This document shows positions 10,285 to 21,524 of a DNA stretch of 64,000 nucleotides, piece after piece (positions within the stretch are counted from its first letter, which is position 1; every line of letters begins with the position of its first letter). The position numbers were made by a program, and so were the translations under genes. The notes beneath the pieces were generated by a model. The model made no database searches. It was not told where the DNA came from and worked only from the letters and a program-made list of their open reading frames with translations. Source of the DNA: Diphasiastrum complanatum (Eukaryota; Streptophyta; Lycopodiopsida; Lycopodiales; Lycopodiaceae); NCBI GenBank assembly GCA_029204225.1, contig CM055094.1:7611143-7675142 (forward strand). The letters are read 5' to 3'.

Positions 10285-12780
10285 ATGCATCTGAGATCTG
10301 GTAGGAAATTATCCATTTTGGATCCTCCTGACCTTGAGGAATTTGTCAAGATACCTATTGAAATACTTCACGAACCCATTGACGTAGATCCACCCAATGG
10401 AAAATCCTAGACCGTTTGTACCCGACGTAGTCCGGAACTTTTCTAAAATCAACCTTCCGAGGTTTGATGGCAAGGGAGATCCGTGATGATTCCTTCAGAT
10501 CTACACTATAGCGTATAGAGCCTATGGAGATGACAACCCTCAAGAGCTATTAAGATATTTTAATCTGTGCCTAACCAATACTGCAAAATATTGGTATTTC
10601 AATCTTGAGTAGAATGAACAGGATGATTGGTATATCTTACAAGCTGAATTTATTACACGATTCAAAACCACCCGCTTCCTTTCCGATGTATTCCTACAAT
10701 AATGATGAATCCGTATGGATAAGAAAAACGAGTCCCTAAGTAACTATATAGAAAGGATCAAGAGATTGCGTGGTGCATGTGACCCTGATAGCGTCCTAAC
10801 ATGGTTCATGGTAGGACTACCCAAGGGAATCAAACAACAAATGAAATGAAGTGACAAGTACGTGTCTTTTCAAGAAGCCTCCGCCGATGCCATCAAGAGA
10901 GTCGACGATAGTGAAACCACTATTCGGACTCTGATAATTCCAACCAAGAGCGAAGACGTAGAAAGGAACGAAGAGCCAAACGTAAGGATAAGCCACATGA
11001 CGAGGCCTCTACAACCAATAGCACTGATTCCATCATATCATCCATAGAGAAGTTGCATGTCCAGGGCAATGAGTAGATTAGGAAGCTCACCACTGATTTA
11101 TCACGGTTGTTGATCAGAAGCTGAAAGTCTTGCAACCATGACCTACCCATGCATATTCAAGGAGAGAATCCACCTGGTGTCCAAATTGTACTGGCAACCA
11201 TACTGGAAATGAGTGTCTGTAGTTGAGACAGAGGTTAGCGCGACCAACACGATATTTCCATATCTGTAATATGAGCAATCGCGATACCACTGAATGTTGA
11301 TACAACCTTAGAAACCAAGCAGCCCGGACCAGCACCAGATCTCGTCCCATTGGTGCAACAACAAGGTGCCTTACCCCAACCACCACTGAGATCGACGTTA
11401 CCACCCATTTTCCTTAGAACCCAAGGTCTAGTAGTGCAAAATTTGCAACTAGCTACTCTGTAGTTGAACATGGTCGAAGTGACCGAAGAATCCTACTATC
11501 CCGAGGAGAAAACACATGACTCTGTTTCAGTGTATTTCATAGATGGAACGAATGGTGACTTAATACCGATATATGCAAACCAACTTAGAGGTACATGATT
11601 TAGAGATCCCATTAAATGTTATGGATGTGGAGAAAACCATAGGATTGTCGAGTGCCCTAACAAACCACAAGAAAAATTTGTACCTCTATGTCATGATTGC
11701 AGGTACGGACACCCATACCTAACGTGTCTAATGAGAAAGGAAAAGCAAGGAGAGGTCTATGCCCTGCTGCACCTAATGAGTGTGGTAGGAGAACCCAAGG
11801 CATCTACGATGTCGGTATTCAAACAGACTAGAGCCCAAAAATGAAAAGAGAAAGAACCAACCAAATCTGCCACTACCGGTCCTTCTAGTGGATCATTCAG
11901 TTCTCTTTACGTATGTGAATACCTAAATCTCACAGTTGATCAAGGTAATTTTAGACAAATGAAGGAGTGGGTAAAAGAAGCCCAAGCCCTAGATCAATCC
12001 ATAGAGATAGCCCGAGAGCAAGACCAATGTCAGCCCGAGGGTGATAACGATCAACGACCTACTGCTTCTCCTCGCTCCCTAATAAATCCAAGATTACTAC
12101 AGTTCATCCATGAAACTGGACAGAATGTATATGAGCATTCTAGTTTGGAAATTTCTTTCCATAACAAGGAGGTGGAAAATGACCATACTGTTGTCCTAGT
12201 TGATCCACTTTGAGACAATGTCAGAATACCCTTAGGCACTTTGCTCAAAACGCATCCGACCTCTAGGAAGGATTGAAGACTTATATAGATGGATCACGCG
12301 GCAAGAGACCCGAAGCACACCCTACGAATTTGGTGTCGGATGTAGAAGTAGAGGGAGCACAACGTTCCACCAAGTAGAGGTAGGATAGGAGAAAGATGCC
12401 AAACATGTAACCATCCCAATCACGCATAGGGGGTACCCATGTGAATCGGCCATAGTAGACGGAGGATTTGGAGTGAACATCATGTCCTCCAAGCTTTATC
12501 ACGAATGGATACTTACTCACATGGTAAGCGCTCCTTTTACGATTTGACTAGCGGACCAATCCAGTGTAAAACCATTAGGCATAGCCAAGGAAGTGCACAC
12601 CAAGGTAGCCAGAATTTGTTTTGTGCTAGATTTTGTAGTCTTGGACTTTTTCGAGTCCCCCCAGTCCTACAAAGTGTTCTACTAGGTAGACCGTGGCTCA
12701 AAACATCACAAGCTCTTCGCGATTGGAGACAAAATTGCATCATCCTACAGAATCATGATTTTGCAGTTAAGGATCGATCC
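10285..12780 (+). pseudogene. Ty3/gypsy gag and protease remnant
   Basis: A start typical of plant gypsy gag (MHLRSGRKL) lies at 10285. After a frameshift, the Retrotrans_gag domain follows (LPRFDGKGDP, then NTAKYWYFNL and FITRFKTTRF) between about 10445 and 10850, with several stops that would be single-base changes from Gln, Arg or Trp codons. Two CCHC knuckles are at 11618-11656 and 11689-11727. The retropepsin motif is AIVDGGFGVNIMS at about 12449-12487, the DGG form found in some gypsy lineages. No reverse transcriptase, RNase H or integrase follows; the sequence meets LTR P at 12955. It is either truncated or a non-autonomous gag-only type. Confidence 0.8.
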
Positions 12781-12954
12781 TAATACCTAGATTACAAAAC
12801 CAACTGACTAGAGAGCCATGGTTGGAAGCTCTATGACTATAATCCATTCTGACGAGGAGTCAGATGATGGACGTCATTGGAAGAGAATTGTCATACGCTA
12901 CGATTTGCAGATTGATATAGTGAACTGGACCGAAGCCTTAGCTACGGTTGATTG

Positions 12955-13900
12955 TGTTGGATTTCTATCCTCTCCATCCTTATATCTGCGCTAATCTAGA
13001 TCCATTCACTAGCTGCTGTAAATACTTGTACAGTCGCATACCTTGCAGAAATACTCTTGTTTCCTGATAGTCTATAGAAATACAAAGGAATTGGTGATAG
13101 TATCTCTCATTAGTTCGGACACCTCCAACTATCGGCCGCAACTCGACTATCGATCATAATTCATCTGACTATCGGCTGCAACCCGACTATCGGCCGCAAT
13201 CTGACAAGTGCATACATCACGATCGGACATCCAACTATCGTGATCAACAAGTACATATGTCACCACCGGACAAAATCGCCAACAGAATCAGATATTGTTC
13301 GAAATCAACTACTAATATCAAATAGTACCTTAATCCTATTTGTAAAGTACTGATTAATTGTTCTTTTAATTAGTTAGCCATGTGTATATATCCAGCAACT
13401 TATCAGTTGCTTGGTTAGTTGAATCATCTATTCATTGCGATCAATCGATCATCCAGAGTGCAATTGTTTTGTTCTTTCTCTTTCTTATCATAGAGTATTG
13501 TCTTAGGAAGAATGTGACTCCACTTGCATTGAGACTGTTCTCTTTACACGACTAAATAATCGATGTTCTAGTAATCTAGGTTGTGTATGCTAAATGTTTA
13601 TTTTATTTATGTCAGATGGATTCATGCTCACAGATAAACTTATTCGTAGATTAAAACTGTTCATATGATTGATAACTCCTGTTGATTTGTCGCTCTAATC
13701 ATCGCATCTAAAATGCTTCCGCAAAGCTAAATCTAAAACTAAGATAATCATGCATGGCTATGGAATCAACTGTCTCGATCCAGTGACTTTGGAATTGTGA
13801 TCAAGTAAGGCAGACTTCGGTCTATTGAAGTCAGTCTGAATCCGATAGACATAGTTACAGATCACTTTGTTTCAAGTGTATGTACTTTGCTTATCAACAT
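12955..13900 (+). repeat. LTR P, TGTTGG family (3' end uncertain)
   Basis: It begins TGTTGGATTTCTATCC. It shares with LTR M (17980) and the LTR of element I/H (50379, minus) the start TGTTGGATT, a CTGCAGAAATAC block about 95 bases in, and a TATA-like TGTATATATCC near 13382. No primer-binding site follows, so it is a 3' or truncated LTR. It carries a short motif array at 13123-13245. Confidence 0.6.
13123..13245 (+). repeat. CGACTATCGGCCGCAA array in LTR P
   Basis: Four or five degenerate copies of GACTATCGGCCGCAA, spaced 17-40 bp apart, lie upstream of the TATA-like box, in the U3 part of the LTR. CGGCCG in the core is itself a palindrome. Confidence 0.65.
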
Positions 13901-14380
13901 ATGCATCCATCTTTACCTCTATGCCTTAGTTTTTTGATCTAGATTTTGGAATTCAATCTAGCATCCATCAACAAGTGCATAAGCTTGCTTAGTGTGTGAA
14001 TTTTCACAAAATGCATTTTGGAGAGATTTTTTCACCTTTCCATAGCAAGGAACTCGGGTGACCTAATGATATGTCACCATTTCAATATTGCATAGCCAAA
14101 GTGGAGGCAATTTTTGGCTATTTTTTTTTTGCAATAGGGTGATATAGTGTGGCCTTATCATAATGAGAACACTTTAGAGAACGTTTTAATGAATTAGGGT
14201 TGAATGGAAGTTGACCAAATGGGGGCAAATCCAAGGCGACTTAGCCATACTCACACGAGGAGATTGGCGAACTTTGAACCTAATAAGTTGACAAGTTTTT
14301 GTTGCAGAAAGAAAAGCATGTTATATCTCTGGACCAGCAATGATGAGGAGACATAATGAGTATGCTGACTTGTGTTACAT
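13901..14380. other. No recognised gene
   Basis: AT-rich sequence after LTR P with no supported coding frame and no clear element ends. Confidence 0.5.
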
Positions 14381-14740
14381 GTAAAGCAGCTGATCAATGA
14401 AGGAACTGTGAAAGTTGAGTCTTGCACGAGAGACTTGGTACTTCGAACGGACGCTAAGGGACAATTTGGAATAGTGCAAACTCTGGGTGCATGTGTCTAA
14501 TTCAAAGAGGGCTACTTGAAGCCAAGCTAGATGTACCCTTCTTGTTTTAATTGTGAGGCAACTGACCGGTGATGGAATTGTGAGTCAAGTTTTGCACGAC
14601 AAACGTGGTGCTTCAAACGAACGCGAAGAGATAGTTTGTATGCGGATCAAACTGGTGCAACCCCTTGGCTCTCCACGAGGGAAATGGTTACATTTGGGTT
14701 GATTCAAAGATAGCTACTTCAAGCTAAGTGAGAGGTGCAT
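14381..14740 (+). repeat. Degenerate tandem duplication, about 172 bp period
   Basis: The unit starting near 14381 (AGCTGATCAATGAAGGAAC, then TTGCACGAGAGACTTGGTAC) recurs near 14553 (AACTGACCGGTGATGGAAT, then TTGCACGACAAACGTGGTGC). Both units end with a GCTACTTGAAGCCAAGCTAG-like tail. There is no open frame. Confidence 0.65.
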
Positions 14741-14779
14741 TGCAGAGTACTCAATCTTTGCCTAGCTCAAATGGACAAC

Positions 14780-15566
14780 AACCATATTTTATGTTTTGAT
14801 TCATGTTTGATCAGTATCTCTTAGAGTTTGCATCTCATTTTGTATGTAGATGCTGATTTTTCTACATTGGCAGGATTGTTGGTTTGCTCCTTTTTGTAAC
14901 CAAAGATCAGGGACATGGATTGGATCTTGAATGGTCTGAAATCCTTCACTTGGTATCAGAACTCTTGTGTTTTAGGTTATGAAAGGATCAGCCATCTTTA
15001 GCAAGGATTTGGAAAAGTTACCAATGCTAGAGCATGCTAGATTGATTTCTACTCAAAAATCAGCATTTTTGCATATGTAAAATTGAATTTTTGTAGGTCA
15101 AGACTCAATATAGGGTTATATACTTGATAAATTCCGATTTCACATTTGGTTCACTTAAATTAAATGAGTTTTGGTGCATTAGGAAGGTCTCATTAGAGGC
15201 TACAAGATGATATATCAAGTTTTTAGAAATTGCATATAGAATTTGAGATATTCAAATTTTTGTGATTTTTCAAAACCATATTTTTGATTGGATCTCTAGT
15301 TTGTGAGGTTACTGAACTTCATTTGAGTGTGTTTCAATCTTATGAAGTGGCAAGAATCATTAGATTGAGGATAAATCATAAGTTGATCAAGATTACACTA
15401 TTCTATGTGTTGATTTTCTAGTTATAAGAAGTGCTAGAAGAGATTTGAGAGGTTCCATATCTTTGTGATTTATTCTTGAGTTCATTTGATGACATTCAAG
15501 AGAGTGCTTTGTGCATTGGAATAGGATTGAAAGAAGAATATCAGTTCATTGCAACATGTCTACAAG
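14780..15566 (+). mobile_element. Copia fragment L: LTR end, leader and first codons of gag
   Basis: This aligns with 45140-45915 of element D. It contains the last 170 bp of the LTR, a primer-binding site, a leader of about 590 bp and the gag ATG at 15555 (MSTS). Homology stops just after the start codon. Both ends are truncated, so this is not a solo LTR. Confidence 0.85.
14951..14962 (+). other. Primer-binding site of fragment L
   Basis: TGGTATCAGAAC, one mismatch from the usual TGGTATCAGAGC, follows the LTR end (CCTTCACT). Confidence 0.8.
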
Positions 15567-16289
15567 TCTTCAAAATTTGTCCTATTGATCACAGCTTCGA
15601 AGGTGCTGGATCGACTAAGTCGATTCCCTAGCCATCCTCAAATTACCTTGATTACAGAGTTTTGGCTTTGCAGAAGCGTTGTATTAAAAAATGCAATGAT
15701 TAGAGCAAGAAAATCAACTAGTGTTATCAGTCATATAAAACAATAAAATCTACAAAACAATGAATCTGAGTTTTGCCTGGAGAAGGTGAAAAGTCCGGAC
15801 TAGACAATCTTTCTAAGGCAAGACTTCTGACAAATTAAATGCAAATAAAACAAGGATTGTGTTGTGCTTTATCTACCCCATTAATATATAAATGAGAGGT
15901 AATCCAATTTTTTTCATTATTAGAATCTTTCAACCGATTCGCAGATAAATAGTTACCATGTAGCCAGTGTTCCTCAAGTACTTTAATGCCATATTTTTGC
16001 ATAGAAGTGCATGTTCGAAACGAGCATCCTTATCAATATCCTTGTAGGTAGGTAGTAAAGTTGCTATCTAAAGCCAACCATGATAAAGTTAAGATGCAAC
16101 CTCATTGATATTAGATTGTCGCATAGCAATATGATTCAATCCTTTGTACAAATCTTTTCTTACGGTTTAAATGTCTACAATTCTGCAATCCATAGAAACA
16201 ACATGCATAAACTCATTTGAGACAAACTCCTTTAAACGTTTACTTGTCGAACAATAAAGCTAAAATCGCATAAGACTTCATTCATGAGC
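15567..16289. other. No recognised gene
   Basis: No supported coding frame. The 3' end of the neighbouring hAT remnant may extend into it, but I cannot align it. Confidence 0.4.
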
Positions 16290-17900
16290 CTCAACATATC
16301 CTCCCTCAGCTGACACTGCTCTTGATCGAATGGCCACTAGAAGTGCTCAAAATCACCAGCTATTGCGCTATGTTCCTAAGCAACAGGCTTCCACAAGGAG
16401 TGCAACATGTGCGCTACGACATGGATGGGTCGGTGGAAGTAGTCCCATCTGGCCTCCCAAATATGCAAGATCTCCTCCCTCCTACGACAGATACACTACA
16501 ATCATCAGTGCGTCGTAGCATAAAAGAAGCGCAACAAACTTGAGTTAGGTAAAGTACAAGATATTGAAGAGTCATACTTGTTTTCATCCAAGATCGATGT
16601 CTGAATCGCCTCGCCGAAATGGTCCATGAACTCGTATATGAGATCGAGAATACACAAACGGTCTACTAGGCACATCACATAGAAAATGCGTCGCATGACC
16701 CCCACAAGCTCTGCTGCTTGTGGCCAAAACTCCTCTCCAAAAATAGTGGTCTAGAAATATATCGCATTTGGGCTAGCACCTCTGAAGTCTTGGAAGCCAT
16801 CACTAGCAACCATCTTCCGTAAGGGGTCTCGTACTGCCAATAGTCGCTCTAGGACCAAGAAGTAGTAGGCAAAGTGAGTGAGTGCTGGCTTCTTCAGGTT
16901 CACCAGCTGCGAGATGTGGAACAGGGCCAACATGCGTCTCTTTTTGGTGATGAAACCGACCACGCACATGGCCTGAGAAGTGATCTGCAACACAAGCGTC
17001 TAATAGAAAGTTTAGATAACCGTCGAGACAAGTTTAGGAGCAGAGAACAAGTGTCAAGGAAGATAGTAATGCAAATGAAAAAATTATACTTGTCCGATCC
17101 ATGGAAATGCACAAAGGTCGTGGATGAGCATATCTATGCAATGTGTAGCACATGGTGTCCATACAATGTTGGGTGCTCCCTCATCAAAATCGCTTCCATC
17201 TGCTTGCAGTTCATGGCGTTGTCTATGCCAACTTGAACCGCGTGCTCCGCCCCAATGTCATCAATGACATCTCTCACAACCTCATATATGATGATGGCTA
17301 CACCACCTCGAGTGGCATCCATGCCACATAGGAAGATTGTGCCATGTGGGCAAGAAACCAAGATATTGATGACGGATTACTGACGAATGTCGATCCATCC
17401 ATCACTCAATATCGTGCATCCATACTTGCTACAAAACATCCATTAGCCACAGGCAAAAATGTGTGATACTAGGAGACAAGATTCTTACCTTTGCCACATT
17501 ATGCAAATGGAACTTAGCCCCCATGTGATGGTCTCCTCCTCTTGGCGAAGCATCTTGTCTCATAGTGCCCTCTCGCCTGGGAGGTCTCCATGAAGCATCC
17601 ACTACTGCAATCTACTCACAAAGCTCTCTGAATACCCAAGTGTCAAAATCAGCAAAAGAGATGCCACACTCATAAAATAACTGGCCAAATAGTAAGGTGC
17701 ATTGAGCATGTTGTTCTCTTTGCCACCGACAATGATCCAAAGACTGTTGCTTGGGCATAACCCCTCTCTCATGTACATAGGGCGCTCATGGTCTAGCACA
17801 CATTGAGGATGCGACGGATGGGTGACATGTGGATGTGTCTGACCTTGCATTGTCAGGTGTTGGAGCTGTGTCCCCCTCTCTATTAGAATATGTCGAAGCA
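16290..17900 (-). pseudogene. hAT-superfamily transposase remnant (DUF659 type)
   Basis: Minus-strand pieces follow the plant DUF659 transposase order. At about 17690-17630 there is an FYECGISFADFDTW-like segment in a shifted frame. At 17134-17361 the RNase-H-like core appears: VSCPHGTIFLCGMDATRG, then DDIGAEHAVQVGIDNAMN, with the catalytic DN motif. At 16751-16993 is the RFAYYFLVLERLLA-type helix region, and at 16505-16705 the LVDRLCILDLIYEFMD segment. Stops and frameshifts separate all pieces, so no transposase can be made. The terminal inverted repeats and the 8-bp target duplication typical of hAT were not found. The nearby LTR M lies just upstream of its N-terminus. Confidence 0.75.
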
Positions 17901-17979
17901 TGTGGTGCATATGTTGTTGACAACAACGAGGGACATGGGACGAGAAGGCCCTACTGCCATTGATCCACTACCACATATT

Positions 17980-18795
17980 TGTTGGATTATTCTATTCTTG
18001 GAGTGACTCAATCGAATAATCGATCTTTAATCTTCATCCACTCTATTATCCAATTTTGCAGTTCTATTCATGTTTCTACACAATCTGCAAAAATACTCGA
18101 GAATCGCTCAACAAGTGGCTTTGAAATATCGGACATCATCCGACATATTGACGACGTCGACGAAAGTCGATAAGTAGTCGATGAAAGACAGTTATTGTTC
18201 CACTTGATATGAAGCTAAAGACTTGCCCAAGTAGATTTCCGAGAAGTCCTAACTGGATGGATGCCAACGCATTACGACATCTGGCTATTGTGATCTGCGA
18301 CCTAATTAGATGTCCTATTGGATACGCGTTAATTGCTTTAGTATAAATAGCTGATCATTATAGACTTCTATAACTCTCTTTCTCTTTAAAAGTTTCTTTT
18401 AGAGTTCTATTAGAGTATTGCTATTCGTGCTCACTATTTATCAGCGGAAGTGCATCATATAGAGTTTCAATTACTCGGAGTTAGCTTAGAGTACACGATT
18501 TTTATCCGCAATTGTTTTGTGCTCTCATCATCTTATTTGTACATGCTACTTACTGAATCAATTTACCTTTTATTGCATTCAGTATCATGTCAAAATGTAT
18601 GCTTCCCTGTAGTTATTTATAACTGATAAATCTCTTATCGTTTTGCTTGTTCATTGCAATACATCATTATTTGGCTACAAAATCACTTTAGTGCTAACGA
18701 TTTCAAAGTTGGTTGCTAAAAGATTGAACGTGACTTTGGTCATTATAGCTTTGTTCAATATTAATAGGCGTAGTCATGCATTAGAAAATGAGGTT
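17980..18795 (+). repeat. LTR M, TGTTGG family (3' end uncertain)
   Basis: It starts TGTTGGATTATTCT, as does the LTR of element I/H (minus strand from 50379). The two align through the TATA box and the stretch GGCTACAAAATCACTTTAGT to GTAGTCATGCATTAGAA. Homology is lost after about 18795 and no primer-binding site follows, so it is 3' truncated or a remnant of a 3' LTR. Confidence 0.75.
18342..18349 (+). promoter_or_regulatory. TATA box in LTR M
   Basis: TATAAATA in the context AGTATAAATAGCTGATC. The same position in the I/H LTR has AGTATAAATCAG, supporting it as the U3 promoter. Confidence 0.65.
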
Positions 18796-21524
18796 TATTC
18801 CGGTGTGCTTGATAAGTCGCTTAGAGTCTTCGACTTGTCGAACCAACTCACTTCACCTCCCTCTTTCCACCAAGATCCCACATGCTCCTATGATACTCTT
18901 GGACCTGAACTAGGCCTTGCTGCCACGGTTGGAACTAGGGTAGCCTAAACCATGCTCTCAATTGTGTGCATCACCCTTGGATTGACGAGTAGATGGACGC
19001 CGATTGCTTACTCGCAAAAACCGCCTCCATTAACTCACATTGGCTCTCAAAACCCCCTCCACGGCTGGCGTGTTTTTGGCGGCGAGGAGGGGGGTCAAAT
19101 TTTTTGATATCTATGTTTTTCTTTTGCGATTCTAGATCCGAAAATGCATTTCTAGAACGTTTTTTTTTCCTAGGAACGCATTTCTAGGCAACTATGGTCA
19201 AAAGTATTGTAAAAACATGTGACTTGTCACAACAAGGTACACCTACTTTATACAAACTGCATGCTATATCTTCCAAACATAACATACATAAACCAAAAGA
19301 AAACTTAAACTGTTTGAACACAAAGAAATGATTTTCTTCAATTATGCATAAACCAATCCATCATCTCTTTGGATTAATTCTCCGAAGGGTTTTACCCACA
19401 AGATTAATGTGCACTGTGAAACAATCAACTCAGACATTTTGTTGCATCTAGGAAGCATTCTCATATTTTGAAATTATCCTTGGCAACATAGATAACTCAG
19501 ACTTTAGTTGACTAAGGATGATAACAGCTCCAAGACCATTCAATAGAAGATTCTATCTCACTCTAAAGTACGATGATCCATCTTGAACCATCTGCCATAT
19601 TTTGATGCTGAGAGGCTTTGGATGTCGATGCTGATCTATATTTTCTGGCCTCTTATGTGGATTTGACCTTGAAAAGAAGTCGATCTATTATTGGGAAAGC
19701 TTGATGGGTTCAAGTTTTGTCCAATACCAGAAGGAAAAATCACTCATCCTTTTAATAATAAGTGAAATGCAAGCAGAGGCACTTGCCTTTCAGACCTATT
19801 GTTGTCTTTAGAACAATAAATAGAGCACTTAGCTGCTGCACACCTAAGTAGCAAATGATCAGCTTCCTTCACATTGGCCATACAAGTAACTTCTTAATGA
19901 GAACTCTTTCGTGGTTTACCAATTTATCAAGCCGACAGCAAAGTAAATTCCCGCAAATCCATTCGGTGCAGAAAACAATGATATGAAGGCAAAATCTTGT
20001 TGAGAACTGAAAAACTTGCAAAGTCGTCTCTTTAAAGTTCTGTAAAATAATGGCAAAAGTACTGACTAGAAAAACATGTCAAGATGTGAATTATGGCCAC
20101 AATCTCCTCAATATGCTATTAAATTTCACAAAGAGAGCAAACTAAAAAGAGGTCCAAAATTCCTCCAAACAGACCTCTTCTTTGCACTCATATTCACAAT
20201 AAGCACAAATTATCAGTAATCATCCAAAGCTGTTTCACATCCAAAAAATCAATGACAAATAGTAAAAGAAGATGCTTTGCACAATTAAGACCATTCGATC
20301 AAAACACTTATAAGGTCAACGAGGCACTTCTCGCTACCTCCCAAGTGTTGGAGATGCACTTCTTCATAAGGAGCTGCATCCTATGTCCTGCACAAGAACA
20401 AAAATTGGCCTACAAATGAAAATCAGGACTACCCCCTCCACAGAAGCCGAGGAAATAATTGCAATTTGAAAATGAAGCTTGCTTAGGGCTAAGGCCCCTT
20501 AAAGCCTAAAAGAAAGATCCAGATGCTTCTGATGGAGGGTCTGGCTTCAATGTAGATCACGGTATTAGAAACACATAACCACTAATGTCATACTTCTAAA
20601 GCCACAGTTACAGCCAATTCCTTGCACAAAGAACATTCTGCCTTCAGACTCTGCTCTAACATGAATTTATGGGCATATTCACAAACATAGCATCCTAAAC
20701 ATTTGAAAATTGTAGCAGAAAATTCACAATAGCTGTCTTTCTGTGGCCCCCTTCAGAGAAACATCGTTGTTCAGGCTTCCCCATGTAGAAGCTCTCAAAG
20801 ATTCCAAAATGCAAAAAGGGACAAATTAGCCCCTATGTTCCAGCATGTCTTATCAGAACGTGTTGCAGATAATTAAAAATTAGGGCCCTATTCCAGTGGC
20901 TCAAGGGGGCTAATCAGGCCCTGAACATAAACCATGTAATTAATGGGACCAAACGGTGTTTCATAAGGTCCCAAGTGACAATACAACGTTATGAACATAC
21001 AGCTCCAAAATTATAAGAGATCACTGCATTGTTTGGATTCTATCATCTCACTGCACAGTCAAGTTGAAAGAGAAACCGTTATTTGAATAGTGTCCTCTAA
21101 CAAGACCGATTTGTGCAATGTTGAAGTCACATCCCAGAGATGCCTCATTAGAGAAGATCATCCTCCTGATGAGCACTTTGGCAACCAGCCAAGGGAAAAA
21201 ACACTTCCTGGTACTGCAACTATTTTTGGGATTTAGATGGGATATTTTCAAGTTTAAGGTGTAATCCACTACAAGAGTGTGTACACAAGTAAAAATAGCA
21301 TAGTCTTAAGACAGTCAAATTAGGTCGCTAGAAATCTCAATCAAGATAAAGAGAGCCCCATGCACTTAAAAGTAGTCGAGAGTCACAGTAAGGGACTAAG
21401 AGAAGTAGCACTAAATATTACCTCGTAAATCCCAAAGTTGGCAAGGAATCCAATGATAAGCCTTTATGCAATGCTTTAAATGCTAAACATATGCTATGTT
21501 AGTAGATATGCAATCATAAATATT
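18796..21524. other. Intergenic, downstream of CNX2; no recognised gene
   Basis: Contains a CG-rich patch near 19010-19100 and long AT-rich stretches. The part next to 21524 must hold the 3' untranslated region of CNX2, but I cannot place its polyadenylation site. No coding frame is supported. Confidence 0.5.
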
